Assembly (NCBI GenBank): GCA_949155365.1
Contig: CASCUT010000014.1
Coordinates: forward strand, 1 to 43,472
DNA from: an uncultured Clostridia bacterium
GTDB lineage: Bacteria; Bacillota; Clostridia; TANB77; CAG-508
DNA: 43,472 nt
Reading direction: 5' to 3'
This document shows positions 26,791-36,510 of the stretch, in pieces. Every line of letters begins with the position of its first letter. Position 1 is the stretch's first letter. Position numbers and translations under genes: made by a program. The notes beneath the pieces were generated by a model. That model was not told the DNA's origin and ran no database searches. It saw only the letters and a list, made by a program, of their open reading frames with translations.

Positions 26791-26866
26791 TGGGGTATCG
26801 CCAAGCGGTAAGGCATCGGACTCTGACTCCGACATTTCCTAGGTTCGAATCCTAGTACCCCAGCCA
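26791..26866 (+). tRNA. tRNA-Gln(CTG)
   Basis: Cloverleaf is complete: acceptor TGGGGTA/TACCCCA, anticodon stem TCGGA/TCCGA with loop CTCTGAC giving anticodon CTG (reads CAG, Gln), T arm CCTAG-GTTCGAAT-CCTAG. Base 73 is G and CCA is encoded. It is the only intact tRNA in the window. Confidence 0.93.
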
Positions 26867-26941
26867 ATCAAAAACTAGAAATAAAGAAAACATTCTTTTA
26901 TTTCTAGTTTTTTGATTTATAAAAAATAGCTAAAAAAATAA

Positions 26942-26970
26942 TTGAAAACAAGTTAATTTTGTGTTAAAAT
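26942..26970 (+). promoter_or_regulatory. Sigma-A promoter for the 167-residue membrane protein
   Basis: TTGAAA at 26942-26947, a 17-base spacer, TAAAAT at 26965-26970. The leader to the ATG is about 85 bases. Confidence 0.7.
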
Positions 26971-27057
26971 AGATGGCATGTAAAATTTATATATACATGT
27001 GAACTATATTTTATTCACAAAGCAACTGTTAATGTCAGCATATAGGAGGAGGTCCAT

Positions 27058-27561
27058 ATGAAAAAAAATAGTATCAAAAAACGGTGGTTTTATGATTTAA
27101 CAGAAAAGCAAGTTCAAAAAATAATAATCGTAATAGAAGTTATCGTTTTTGTAATATTGCTTACTCGCCTTGTTACCTCTTGGCCAACACAACAATTGTT
27201 AATGCAAAAAGGATTGACTATGCCAGAGGCTATTTTATTTGCTATTATACTATTATATTGTTCTATGGTAGCAATCGGTCTATTAATTTGGGAATTTTTG
27301 TGGGAAAACCCATGGAAACAGTTCTATTTATCTTCAGAAAAACATGATAAAGAAATTGTTCCAAAGGTAAGAGAAAAGTTTGGTTTAAACTCTGATTTCA
27401 AAGAGGTTTTACCCAAATCCGAAGAATCTATTCATTATTTTGCGAAAGAAACGGAAGATGGAATTTTACTAAGCTACCGAAGTAGAAATGGTGAAGAGTT
27501 AACATCAAAAATAATCACAAATTATGATTATTTTGACTTACATTATACACCAAAATTATAA
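27058..27561 (+). CDS. Small membrane protein of unknown function
   Basis: 167 residues, family not recognised. Two membrane helices, about 20-42 (KIIIVIEVIVFVILLTRLV) and 58-82 (AILFAIILLYCSMVAIGLLIW), then a soluble tail of about 80 residues. AGGAGGAGG precedes the ATG. Monocistronic, with its own promoter and terminator. It has one in-frame CGG read as Arg at residue 9. Confidence 0.72.
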   Translation: MKKNSIKKRWFYDLTEKQVQKIIIVIEVIVFVILLTRLVTSWPTQQLLMQKGLTMPEAILFAIILLYCSMVAIGLLIWEFLWENPWKQFYLSSEKHDKEIVPKVREKFGLNSDFKEVLPKSEESIHYFAKETEDGILLSYRSRNGEELTSKIITNYDYFDLHYTPKL

Positions 27562-27662
27562 TGTGAAAAGTCATTTTACTATGTAGACACTTAAAATTGT
27601 CCTACATTCTACTTATAACCGCTACTTTCTTAAGAATTTAAGGAGCTGTAAAAAAAACATAA

Positions 27663-27703
27663 AAAAATAGATTTAAGCTAAAAATTTGCTTAAATCTATT
27701 TTT
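27663..27703. terminator. Bidirectional terminator
   Basis: AAAAATAGATTTAAGC at 27663-27678 pairs perfectly with GCTTAAATCTATTTTT at 27688-27703, between two convergent genes. Confidence 0.85.
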
Positions 27704-27706
27704 GAT

Positions 27707-28000
27707 TTATCCAATTTTCTTCCCTTGTAGTTTGAATTCCCCCATGTTCGTTTTAGCATAAATATTTAAGTTGTTTCCTGTTAATTGCCCCATAATTTCA
27801 TACTCTATATTAAGTGCACTATTTTTGATATTTCCCTTAAAATAACATTGGTTCCCTTTCACCTTTCCATTTCCCAAGTTATTTTTCATTCCCATTATTT
27901 CTAATACACCTGTTAAATTCTCTCCATTGGTTTTCAAGGTTACTTTCCCATTCATGGGTCCCATTGGTGTATTCATTGTAATTTGATAAATTCCATCCAT
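27707..28000 (-). CDS. Small conserved hypothetical protein
   Basis: 97 residues from the ATG at 28000; the ATG at 28009 touches its ribosome binding site (GGAGGG), while the one at 28000 has nine bases of spacing. The sequence alternates polar and hydrophobic residues in Gly/Asn-rich strands (TPMGPMNGKVTLKTNG, NIYAKTNMGEFKLQGK), suggesting a small beta-barrel, perhaps lipocalin-like. No signal peptide. The gene follows murD after about 90 bases and may share its transcript. Function unknown. Confidence 0.7.
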   Translation of the reverse strand: MDGIYQITMNTPMGPMNGKVTLKTNGENLTGVLEIMGMKNNLGNGKVKGNQCYFKGNIKNSALNIEYEIMGQLTGNNLNIYAKTNMGEFKLQGKKIG

Positions 28001-28089
28001 ACCATTCATCCCTCCTGCTTCATTATATTCCTGTTTTCTATAATAGTTGTATGTCTTTGCATTTATTTTTTTCCATTGGGACTTTGGTT

Positions 28090-29496
28090 TTATAACTCAT
28101 TTACAAACTTTTTAAATTTCTCTCCTCGCTCTGCAAAATTTTTAAAGGCATCAAAACTAGCACTCGCTGGTGATAGTAACACAACATCACCTTCTTTTGC
28201 TTTTTCCCTTGCTAATTTTACCGATTCTTCTAACTGATTGGTATGATAAATTGGCATTGCTTTTCCTTGTTTTACTAATGCATTTTTAGTGGCTTCTTCT
28301 ATTTTTTCAGATGTTGGTCCGCATAAAATTAAAGTTCCTACTTTTTCAGCAATTGCTTCTCCTACTTCTTTATAGTCTAATCCTTTATCCGAACCACCTG
28401 CTAATAAAATAATATTTTCTTCAAATGCATGCAATCCTGCAATGGTACTTGCTGGACTTGTTCCAATGGAATCATTATACCACTTTACCCCTTGAAGTTC
28501 TCTTACAAATTCTAAACGATGTTCTACACCATTAAATTCTTTAACAGCAGTTAAGGCTGTCTCTATGTCTACAAATTTAGAAGTAACTGCTAGGGCACTA
28601 CAAATATTTTCATAATTGTGCACTCCCCTAAGTTTTACTTCTTTTCGATGAAGCAAATGCCTACGAACGCCATCTTCACAATATTTTATTGTTTCATCTA
28701 CTTCATCATAAATATAACCATTTTGTAATTTTTCTTTACTACTAAAGAAAATAACCTTTCCTGGTGCCTCTTTTGCAAAAGAACAAGTAATATCATTATC
28801 GTGATTTAGTACCAAAGTTCCCTCTTGGTTTTGATAGTGAAAAATATTCTTTTTTGCTTCTTGATATTCTTCATAAGAACGATGGACATTAAGATGGTCT
28901 GGATAGATATTCGTTACTAGAGAAACTTCTGGGCTAACATCCATATCCATCAATTGGAAACTACTCATTTCTAATACTACAAAATCTTCTGGTTTCATTT
29001 CTTTAATTTGTGTAAAAATTGGTTTCCCAATATTTCCTCCCAAAAAGCAAGTATATCCTGCCTTTTTTAATATTTCAGATATTAAAGAAGTGGTCGTTGT
29101 TTTTCCTTCTGTACCAGTAATTCCAATTGTATGAGAAGGTGCCAACTTTAGTACCATTTCAATTTCAGAAGTAAGAATAGCTCCTCTTTGTACTTCTTCC
29201 TCTATTGCTTTCATAAATGGCATCGCACTAGGAGAACGGAAAATAAGGTCAAATCCCTTTAAATGTTCCAAATTATTTTCTCCGAAAAAATAGGTAACAT
29301 GATATTGTTCCATTTTTCCAATTGCGGTTTCATCTATCCTTTCTATCTCACGATTATCAAAAACTGTTACCTTTGCCCCTTTTTCATAGAAATAATCTAA
29401 TAAAGGAATATTACTAACCCCCATTCCAATAATAGCAATCCTTTTTCCTACAATAAAACGATTAAATTCTTCTAATTTTTCATTACAATATTCCAT
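28090..29496 (-). CDS. murD: UDP-N-acetylmuramoyl-L-alanine--D-glutamate ligase
   Basis: 468 residues. Mur ligase layout: N-terminal Rossmann-like UDP-binding domain (IAIIGMGVSNIPLLDYF), central ATPase with GITGTEGKTTTTSL (P-loop, about 124-137), ALAVTSKF and GVEHRLEFV, and C-terminal domain with YNDSIGTSPAS and LLAGGSDKG. It adds D-Glu to UDP-MurNAc-L-Ala in peptidoglycan synthesis. The cytidylate-kinase-like gene ends 24 bases upstream, so the two may be co-transcribed. No in-frame CGG and no frame break. Confidence 0.95.
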   Translation of the reverse strand: MEYCNEKLEEFNRFIVGKRIAIIGMGVSNIPLLDYFYEKGAKVTVFDNREIERIDETAIGKMEQYHVTYFFGENNLEHLKGFDLIFRSPSAMPFMKAIEEEVQRGAILTSEIEMVLKLAPSHTIGITGTEGKTTTTSLISEILKKAGYTCFLGGNIGKPIFTQIKEMKPEDFVVLEMSSFQLMDMDVSPEVSLVTNIYPDHLNVHRSYEEYQEAKKNIFHYQNQEGTLVLNHDNDITCSFAKEAPGKVIFFSSKEKLQNGYIYDEVDETIKYCEDGVRRHLLHRKEVKLRGVHNYENICSALAVTSKFVDIETALTAVKEFNGVEHRLEFVRELQGVKWYNDSIGTSPASTIAGLHAFEENIILLAGGSDKGLDYKEVGEAIAEKVGTLILCGPTSEKIEEATKNALVKQGKAMPIYHTNQLEESVKLAREKAKEGDVVLLSPASASFDAFKNFAERGEKFKKFVNEL

Positions 29497-29520
29497 TTTC
29501 TCTCCTCTTTCCTAACTTTC

Positions 29521-30252
29521 CTATTTGTTACCAGCAACAATCTCATCCCCAATTGTTCTTAATTGTCCCATTTGTTCTAATACTTTATTGGTGGATTCTT
29601 GAACGTTTTTGCATTTTGTTACATCGATGGCTATGGTTTTTTCTTCCCTCTTATAAAACCCTGCTTTTTCTTGTAAGTTATCTCTTGTTTCTATGTGTTT
29701 TTTTAGTTCTTCTAATTCTACCTTTCCTTCATATTGAATCGCTTTTCTTCTTACTCGTTCTTCTAGGTCTGCTGTTATAAAAAAGTGATAGTCTAATTCT
29801 GGATAAATGGTATTTAATGCTCTTCCAGATAATATTACATTATATTTTTCTTTTAAGTCATTTATGTAATTTCTAACAAAAATAAATAGATTGGTATTGT
29901 CTGCCCTTCCTCCTGCTATGGAAACAGCCATAGAAGACTTTTGAGATTGTAATTTTTCTTCTTCTACTTTCTTTCCCTCTATATAAACAACCGTTTCGCT
30001 ATTTTCGATTTTGATTTCTACCTTTAGTAAGTCCATCATTTTCTTTATATCAATTTGCTCTAAGTTTTTCTCTAAATTTTTCATGTTACTTGCGAGTTCT
30101 TTATTTGCTTCCATTAGTGCATATACAATTCCTCGGTATAAATTGCCACCATGGATAACAATGCTATTTGGAATTTTATGTAATAATTCCCTACATATGG
30201 ATGTTTTTCCACTTCCTACTAGTCCTTCTATTCCAATTACAATATGTTTCAT
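29521..30252 (-). CDS. Cytidylate-kinase-like P-loop nucleotide kinase
   Basis: 243 residues from the ATG at 30252; the ATG at 30261 directly abuts AAGGA, while 30252 has correct spacing. Walker A GLVGSGKTS (about 8-16). GGNLYRGIVYALMEANKE matches the position of the CMP-binding TGAMYRAVT of Cmk. SGRALNTIYPELDYHFFITADLEERVRRK matches the GRDIGT...FLTA...RARRR region, but the key Arg-Asp is Arg-Ala here. The usual insertion of bacterial Cmk is divergent. It probably phosphorylates a nucleoside monophosphate. It is upstream of murD. Confidence 0.75.
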   Translation of the reverse strand: MKHIVIGIEGLVGSGKTSICRELLHKIPNSIVIHGGNLYRGIVYALMEANKELASNMKNLEKNLEQIDIKKMMDLLKVEIKIENSETVVYIEGKKVEEEKLQSQKSSMAVSIAGGRADNTNLFIFVRNYINDLKEKYNVILSGRALNTIYPELDYHFFITADLEERVRRKAIQYEGKVELEELKKHIETRDNLQEKAGFYKREEKTIAIDVTKCKNVQESTNKVLEQMGQLRTIGDEIVAGNK

Positions 30253-30395
30253 TTTTATCATTCCTTATTTTAATTTTTGTTTCGTAATCTATTATAACAT
30301 ATTTTTTTTATTTGTAAAATAAATTTGTGTTCTAGCTTCTTTCTTCTTTTTTATAATTGCTTTGTTCTTTTCCAAATAATAAAATTTCTTTTTAT

Positions 30396-30425
30396 GTATA
30401 AATTTTTCAGATTATGTACAAAATA
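30396..30425 (+). promoter_or_regulatory. Possible forespore (sigma-G-like) promoter
   Basis: GTATA at 30396-30400, an 18-base spacer, and CAAAATA at 30419-30425 match the sigma-G pattern (GHATR, N18, CATNHTA) with one mismatch. It precedes the Asn-rich mini-gene. Weak evidence in AT-rich DNA. Confidence 0.3.
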
Positions 30426-30456
30426 AAATTAGTAAAAGAAAGGAAGGTGCTTCATT

Positions 30457-30567
30457 ATGTCAGAGAAAAATAATAAAAACAACAAGAATAACAACAACCA
30501 AAAAAATAACCAAAACAATCAAAACAGAAATAACAATAACGAAAATAATAATAACAACTGTAGATAA
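30457..30567 (+). CDS. 36-residue Asn-rich mini-protein
   Basis: Starts MSEKNNKNNKNNNNQK and ends NNNNNCR; more than half of the residues are Asn, with Lys, Gln and one Cys near the end. AAAGGAAGG lies about 11 bases before the ATG, and a strong terminator follows five bases after the stop, so it looks like a real gene. No family is recognised. Low-complexity small proteins of this kind occur among spore proteins; that is only a suggestion. The region upstream could hold a forespore promoter. Confidence 0.6.
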   Translation: MSEKNNKNNKNNNNQKNNQNNQNRNNNNENNNNNCR

Positions 30568-30571
30568 TAAG

Positions 30572-30613
30572 AAAGAGGACATTGCAATTAATTTTTTGCA
30601 ATGTCCTCTTTTT
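30572..30613. terminator. Bidirectional terminator between the Asn-rich ORF and uvrA
   Basis: AAAGAGGACATTGCA pairs with TGCAATGTCCTCTTT. The plus-strand tail is TTTT. The uvrA stop reached by the restored frame is at 30616, right beside it. Confidence 0.9.
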
Positions 30614-30615
30614 TA

Positions 30616-33450
30616 TTATTTTTCTAAGTACTTCTTTAAGAATTTTCCTGTATAACTTTGCTCATTTCTTACTACTTGTTCTGGAGTTCCAACGGCTACA
30701 ATTTGACCTCCTTTATCTCCTCCTTCTGGTCCTAAATCAATAATGTGGTCACAAGTTTTGATTAAATCTAAGTTGTGTTCGATGACAATAATGCTGTTTC
30801 CTGTATCAACTAATCGTTGTAAAATATCTACTAGTCTATGAACATCTGCAATATGAAGTCCTGTGGTTGGTTCATCTAGAATATATAATGTCTTTCCTGT
30901 TGGTTTTTTGGATAATTCGGTAGCCAGTTTTACTCTTTGCGCTTCTCCTCCTGATAAAGTAGTAGATGGTTGTCCGAAGTTTGATGTAACCTAATCCTAC
31001 ATCATATAAGGTTTGAATTTTATTTTTAATTCTAGGTAAATTTTTGAAAAATTCTAACGCTTCTTCTACTGTCATTTCTAATACATCTGAAATATTCTTT
31101 CCTTTATATTTTACTTCTAGTGTCTCTTTATTATAACGTTTTCCTTTACATACTTCACAAGGTACATAAATATCAGATAAAAAATGCATTTCTATTTTAT
31201 GAACACCATCTCCACTACAAGCTTCACATCTTCCTCCTGCTACGTTAAAGCTAAATCTTCCTTTATCGTAGCCACGTAATTTTGCTTCATTGGTGCCTGC
31301 AAATAGGTCACGAATGTAATCAAATACCCCTGTATAAGTAGCAGGATTAGAACGTGGTGTTCTTCCAATGGGAGATTGGTCAATATTAATAATTTTATCA
31401 ATATTTTCAATTCCTTTTACTTCTTTGCATTTTCCTGCTTTCACATTCGAACCATTCAGTTCCTTGGTAAGGGTTTTATATAATACTTCATTTACTAATG
31501 TACTTTTTCCAGAACCAGAAACTCCTGTTACACAAACAAATTCTCCTAGTGGAAATTTAACATTAATGTTTTTTAAGTTATGCTCTGTCGCTCCTTTTAC
31601 TTCAATTGCCTTTCCATTTGATTTCCTTCTTTTTTCTGGCACATGGATTTGTTTTCTTCCACTTAAATAATCTCCTGTAACAGAACCAGTAACTAGTTTT
31701 ACTTCTTCTGCTGTTCCGTTGTGCCATGACATTACCACCATGAACACCTGCCCCTGGTCCAATATCAATGATTTGGTCAGCAGCATACATTGTATCTTCA
31801 TCATGTTCCACAACAAGAACACTATTTCCTAAATCACGTAATTTTTTGAGTGTTGCTATTAGTCTATCATTATCTCTTTGATGAAGACCTATACTTGGTT
31901 CATCTAAAATATATAAAACTCCTGTTAACCCAGAACCAATTTGCGTAGCCAGACGAATACGTTGCGCTTCTCCTCCTGATAATGTTCCTGCACTTCTAGA
32001 TAATGTTAAATAATCTAGTCCTACATCAATTAAAAATTGTAACCTTTTATTTAATTCTTTCATAATTTGGTCTGCTATCATTTGATCCTTTTTGCTCAAT
32101 ATTAAAGAATTTAAGTACTCTTTTATTGGTGTAATTTGCATGTTTGTTAATTCATTAATATTTTTATCTCCTACTTTTACTGCCAAACTATTTTCGCTTA
32201 ATCTAGAACCATGACAAGTAGGACAATCGCTATTGCTCATATACATTTCATAAAAATCACGCATTCCTTGGGATTTCGTTTCATTATGTCTTCTTTCCAA
32301 AGTAGGAATCACTCCCTCAAAAGGACAAGTAAACTTACGAATTCCTGCAGGAGATGCATATTCAAAATTAATTTCTTCGGTACCAGTACCATATAAAATT
32401 TTATCTAAGAACTCACGTGGCAGTTTTTTTATTGGAACATCTTTTATCTTTACCCCATAATGTTTCGCAATACTTTCAAAGTACATTTTTGCCATCGTAT
32501 CCCCTTTTTTCATAGTACTTGAACCAAAAGCTTTCACACCATCATATAAGGTTTTATTTTTATCTGGTATAATTAACTCTTCATCCATTTTCATTAAAAA
32601 CCCTAAACCAGTACAACTAGGGCAAGCACCAAATGGATTATTAAAAGAAAACATTCTTGGAGATAACTCATCAAAACTAATATTGCAATCTGGGCAAGCA
32701 TAATTGCCACTAAATAGGATTTCTTTTTGATTCGTAACATCTTCTATTAATACTAATTGATTGGCATGTTTCAATGCAATCTCAACACTTTCTGTTAGTC
32801 TGGAACGGATATCTTCTTTTACAACCAAACGGTCTACCACAAGTTCAATATTATGTTTTTTCTTTCTATCTAAGTTTAAGTCATCCGAAAGTTCGTAAAT
32901 TTCTCCATCAATTCTAGCACGTACAAACCCCTCTTTTTGGAAACCTTCTAATTGCTTTACAAACTCGCCTTTTCTTCCTCTAACAATAGGAGATAGCACT
33001 TGAATTTTCGTTCCTTCTGGCATACTTAAAATGCTATCTATGATTTGGTCAATCGTTTGCTTTTCAATTTTTTTACCACAGTTTGGGCAATATGGTACAC
33101 CAATTCTAGCATATAGTAAACGAATATAATCATAAATTTCTGTTACTGTACCAACGGTAGAACGAGGATTTTTAGAAGTTGTTTTTTGGTCAATCGAAAT
33201 GGCTGGAGATAATCCAACAATTGACTCCACTTCAGGTTTCTCCATCAATCCCAAGAACTGTCTTGCATAGCTAGATAAACTTTCTACATATCTTCTTTGC
33301 CCCTCTGCATATAATGTATCAAACGCCAAAGAAGACTTCCCGTGAACCCGAAAGCCCTGTTAACACCACTAATTTTTCCCTTGGAATCTCTAAATTTATA
33401 TTTTTAAGATTATGCTCTTTAGCACCTTTAATGACTATTTTATCGTTCAT
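30616..33450 (-). CDS. uvrA: UvrA excinuclease ABC subunit A, with three +1 frame breaks at CGG codons
   Basis: Damage-recognition ATPase of nucleotide excision repair, partner of UvrB. Start ATG at 33450 after [24 protein letters not shown]. Three zero-frame pieces join only if one C is skipped at 33342 (GSGKSS, first Walker A), 31718 (VMAQGTAEEV) and 30976 ([14 protein letters not shown]). The joined protein has 943 residues, the normal length. Features: zinc-binding CPNCGKK, CPDC...CPSC, CPTCHG and CEAC...CEVC; second Walker [14 protein letters not shown] signatures [12 protein letters not shown] and [13 protein letters not shown]-terminus [13 protein letters not shown]. Each inserted C lies before a Gly the family conserves. 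There are no other in-frame CGG codons. The restored stop sits at a terminator. Confidence 0.93.
30974..30976 (-). other. Candidate +1 recoding site CGG A in uvrA (third)
   Basis: Sense context CTT C GGA CAA. Zero frame gives Leu-Arg-Thr and stops about 25 codons later; skipping the C gives [15 protein letters not shown], a signature region where the Gly is conserved. Confidence 0.7.
31716..31718 (-). other. Candidate +1 recoding site CGG A in uvrA (second)
   Basis: Sense context CAA C GGA ACA. Skipping the C gives AQGTAEEV, the usual UvrA sequence after the first ATPase module; zero frame gives AQRNSRR and ends about 38 codons later. Confidence 0.7.
33340..33342 (-). other. Candidate +1 recoding site CGG G in uvrA (first)
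   Basis: Sense context TCA C GGG AAG at codon 37. Skipping the C gives GSGKSS, the Walker A loop; its Gly is required for ATP binding. Zero frame ends within eight codons. Confidence 0.75.
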
Positions 33451-33778
33451 TTTTCCCTCCTTGTCCCATTAGGGACGTTTCCTTTTGGGTAATTTGTCCC
33501 TTTTGCGACATTATACTATAGAAATTTATAAAAAACAAGAGTTTGGTAATTTTTTCATGTTTTAACTGCATTCTTAACAATTATATAAAATGGTAAGATG
33601 CTCTCTATTCCTTTTTCTCTTTGCCTCTTGCTTGCTATTACTTTTTTAAAAGAGGATATTACCAATTAAACTTATCACAGATTGGAAGAAAATCCTTTAT
33701 AATTTAACCATCACAATTCTCCAATTTCATAGCATATCAAAAGAGCTGATTTATTTTCAGCTCTTTTTAAATCGGATA
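33451..33778. other. uvrA-cysE intergenic stretch with hairpins
   Basis: About 330 bases. 33463-33475 is the small hairpin GTCCC-ATTA-GGGAC, followed by ACGTTTCC and a second TGTCCC, related to the GGGACG hairpins elsewhere. 33739-33768 is the cysE terminator. The middle is AT-rich and shows nothing else; no LexA-type operator is visible in front of uvrA. Confidence 0.55.
33739..33768 (-). terminator. Terminator after cysE
   Basis: AAAAGAGCTGA pairs with TCAGCTCTTTT, loop TTTATTT. It lies eleven bases after the cysE stop at 33779, which only the restored frame reaches. Confidence 0.88.
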
Positions 33779-34331
33779 CTATGTCTCTTTAGGAAACGTC
33801 CCCAAAGAGACATCTAAGGAGACAACATGGCTAGGAACGCCAACTGCGGTGCAGTTATCGTTTAGTGGCTGAAGGACTACAGAGTTTGCTCCTATTTTTA
33901 CGTTGTTTCCTATTTTGATAGGACCGAAGTATTTTCGCACCACATCCTACTATTACATTGTTTCCTAAGTCTGGATGTCTTTTGTTTTTATCTTTCCCTG
34001 TCCCGCCTAATGTTACGTTATGATATATGGTGCAGTCGTTTCCAATCGTCGTGGTTTCTCCTATTACAATTCCCATTCCATGGTCGATAAATAGTCTTCT
34101 ACCAATAGTTGCCCCTGGATGAATTTCGATTCCTGTAAAAAATCTTGTTATTTGCGAAATAAGTCTAGCGATAAAATACAGATGATGTCGATAACAAAAA
34201 TGAGCCATTCGATATCCTACTAAGGCATGAAATCCAGGATATAATAGGATTACTTCTAAGACATTTCTACTCGCTGGGTCTTTCTTTTTTATATTGTTTG
34301 CATCTTCAAATAATTCTTTCCAAACATTCAT
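33779..34331 (-). CDS. cysE: Serine O-acetyltransferase, with a +1 frame break at a CGG codon
   Basis: First step of cysteine synthesis: serine plus acetyl-CoA to O-acetylserine. Start at the ATG of [10 protein letters not shown] (34331). Features: [24 protein letters not shown] and the left-handed hexapeptide helix [53 protein letters not shown]. At 33926 the zero frame reads CGG and drifts into basic sequence. Skipping the C gives [21 protein letters not shown]...AVGVPSHVV, the standard continuation with a conserved Gly, and a stop at 33779 before a terminator. About 183 residues. The last 14 or so residues come from a GGGACGT hairpin repeat (33781-33813), so the natural C-terminus may have been altered. 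Confidence 0.9.
33781..33813. repeat. GGGACG-type hairpin inside the 3' end of cysE
   Basis: ATGTCTCTTT (33781-33790) pairs with AAAGAGACAT (33804-33813) around a loop containing AAACGTCCCC. It supplies the last codons of cysE. Confidence 0.6.
33924..33926 (-). other. Candidate +1 recoding site CGG T in cysE
   Basis: Sense context CTT C GGT CCT. Skipping the C gives [12 protein letters not shown]; the Gly is conserved in serine acetyltransferases. It is the only in-frame CGG in the gene. Confidence 0.7.
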
Positions 34332-34358
34332 AGCTATCACCTGTATTATTATATGCAA

Positions 34359-34398
34359 AAAAGGAATGTTTGGGGACGCATCCTAATACATTCCTTTT
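34359..34398 (-). terminator. Terminator after uvrB
   Basis: AAAAGGAATG pairs with CATTCCTTTT around a loop that contains GGGGACGCATCC, so it may have formed from a GGGACG-type repeat. It follows the uvrB stop by three bases. Confidence 0.82.
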
Positions 34399-34401
34399 CT
34401 T

Positions 34402-36355
34402 TTAATTTGGTTGCAATGCTTTGATTTTGTCTCGAATTTCTGCTGCTTTTTCGAATTCCATTTCTTGGGCATATTTTAACATTTCTTCTGTCATTTTGTC
34501 TATCATTTCTTGAAGGTCCGCTTCTTTTGATAGTTGAAATTCTTCTTGCATTTCTTCAATAATACTTGCTTTAATTGAGTCTCGAATTGATTTTTGTATG
34601 GTTTGAGGTATGATTCCATGTTCTTTGTTATAGCTTTCTTGTATTTTTCTTCTTCGATTTGTCTCTGAAATTGCCTTTTCCATACTTTCCGTTAGTTCAT
34701 CGGCATACATGATAACTTTTCCATTGGTATTTCTTGCGGCACGTCCAATCGTTTGGATTAGAGAACGTTCGGAACGTAAGAAACCTTCTTTGTCTGCATC
34801 TAAGATAGCTACTAACGAAACTTCTGGAATATCTAATCCTTCTCTTAATAAGTTGATTCCTACTAAAACATCAAATTCTCCTAATCTTAAAGAACGAATA
34901 ATCTCAATTCTCTCTAATGCTTTTATATCAGAATGCATGTATTTAACTCTAATTCCTAGTCCTGCCAAGTAAGAAGTTAAATCTTCTGCCATTTTTTTCG
35001 TTAAGGTTGTCACCAATACTCTTTCTTCTTTTTCTACTCTCTGTCTAATTTGTTCTACTAAATCGTCTACTTGATTGGTAACTGGTTTTACTTCTATTTT
35101 AGGATCTAATAGTCCAGTAGGACGTATGATTTGTTCCACCACATTTCCTGCTGATTTTTCTTGTTCGTAATCTGCTGGTGTTGCACTAACAAATATGCAT
35201 TGGTTTATTCGCTCTTCAAATTCTTCAAATTTAAGAGGCCTGTTATCAAAGGCAGATGGAAGTCGAAAACCATATTCGACTAAAGATTCTTTTCTTGCTC
35301 TATCTCCATTATACATAGCTCTTACTTGTGGAATGGTTGCATGTGACTCATCTACTAATAATAAGAAATCTTCTGGGAAATAATCAAATAAAGTATAAGG
35401 TGCAGAACCTGGCTCTCTTCCACTAATATGTCTTGAATAGTTTTCAATTCCTTGACAAAAACCAGTTTCTTTCATCATTTCGATATCAAAATTAGTTCTT
35501 TCCTCAATTCTTTGTGCTTCAATTAGTTTTCCCTTTGCCTTAAAGTATTCGACTCTTTCTTTCATTTCCGCTTCTATCGTTTGAATTGCTCTTTCCATTT
35601 TATCTGGCGTAGTTACATAGTGAGAATTTGGGAAAATCCAAATATGTTCTCTTTTGCTTATGGTCTTTCCTGTTAATGGATTTATTTCACTTATTTTTTC
35701 CACTTCATCATCCCAGAATTCTACACGAATTGCCATTTCCGCTTCATCTGCTGGATAGATTTCTACGATATCTCCTTTTGCTCTAAAGGTACCTCTTTTA
35801 AAATCTAATTCATTTCTAGCATATTGCATATCTACTAATTTTTTTAGTAAATCATTTCGTTCTATTTTCATCCCAGGTCTTAACGAAACTGTTTGATGTT
35901 CATAATCAATTGGATCTCCTAATCCATAAATACAGGAAACAGAAGCAATAATGATGACATCTTTTGTTTCAAATAAGGATGCTGTTGCTGAATGACGAAG
36001 CTTGTCTATTTCGTCATTTACAGAAGAATCCTTCTCTATATAGGTGTCAGAGGATGCAATATAAGCTTCTGGTTGGTAATAATCAAAATAGCTAATGAAG
36101 TACCCGCACTTGCGCATCTGGGAAGAACTCTTTGAATTCGGAATATAGTTGTCCTGCCAGTGTCTTATTATGTGCTAATACAAGTGTTGGCTTTTGTACT
36201 TTCTCTATTATATTTGCCATTGTAAAAGTTTTTCCTGACCCAGTAACACCTAGAAGTGTCTGGAATTTCTTGCCCTCCATTATTCCCTTACTTAAATATT
36301 CTATTGCTTGTGGTTGGTCGCCTGTTGGCTTATAATCTGATACTAATTCAAACAT
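34402..36355 (-). CDS. uvrB: UvrB excinuclease ABC subunit B, with a +1 frame break at a CGG codon
   Basis: Damage-verification helicase-like subunit of nucleotide excision repair. Start at [18 protein letters not shown] (36355) after AAAGGAGG. Walker [11 protein letters not shown] (about 38-47). The zero frame ends four codons after CGG at 36106-36104. Skipping the C gives [16 protein letters not shown], the DNA-wrapping beta-hairpin region, and a continuous 650-residue protein, normal length. Further motifs: [59 protein letters not shown], and a C-terminal UVR domain ([21 protein letters not shown], in two overlapping parts). Homologues usually have Glu where Gly is read here. A second, broken uvrB 5' end lies at 38508. 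Confidence 0.93.
36104..36106 (-). other. Candidate +1 recoding site CGG G in uvrB
   Basis: Sense context GTG C GGG TAC. Zero frame reads V-R-V-L-H-stop; skipping the C reads V-G-Y-F-I-S-Y-F-D. The same extra C is kept in the diverged uvrB fragment at 38541-38543. Confidence 0.72.
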
Positions 36356-36395
36356 TTTTCCTCCTTTGTGACCGACAAAAATGATTACTATCAAC

Positions 36396-36483
36396 CACGA
36401 AAATTCGTGTAATTGTCGAAAAATTCGTGTAATTTACATTTTTTCAATTCAAAATTATCTACATAAAATGGATTTACACGAAT
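36396..36483. promoter_or_regulatory. Palindrome and repeated half-sites upstream of uvrB
   Basis: CACGAAAATTCGTG (36396-36409) is a perfect palindrome. ATTCGTGTAA recurs at 36423-36432, and its inverse TTACACGAAT is at 36474-36483. The same array is conserved upstream of the uvrB fragment (palindrome at 38886-38899). It is not a LexA-type box. It could bind an unknown regulator or belong to the inserted element. Confidence 0.5.
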
Positions 36484-36510
36484 CAGGTCACAAACTTTAT
36501 ATTTTACTAT

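Noticed and set aside
36396..36409. LexA box for uvrB
   Set aside because: CACGAAAATTCGTG lacks the CGAAC-N4-GTTCG arrangement.
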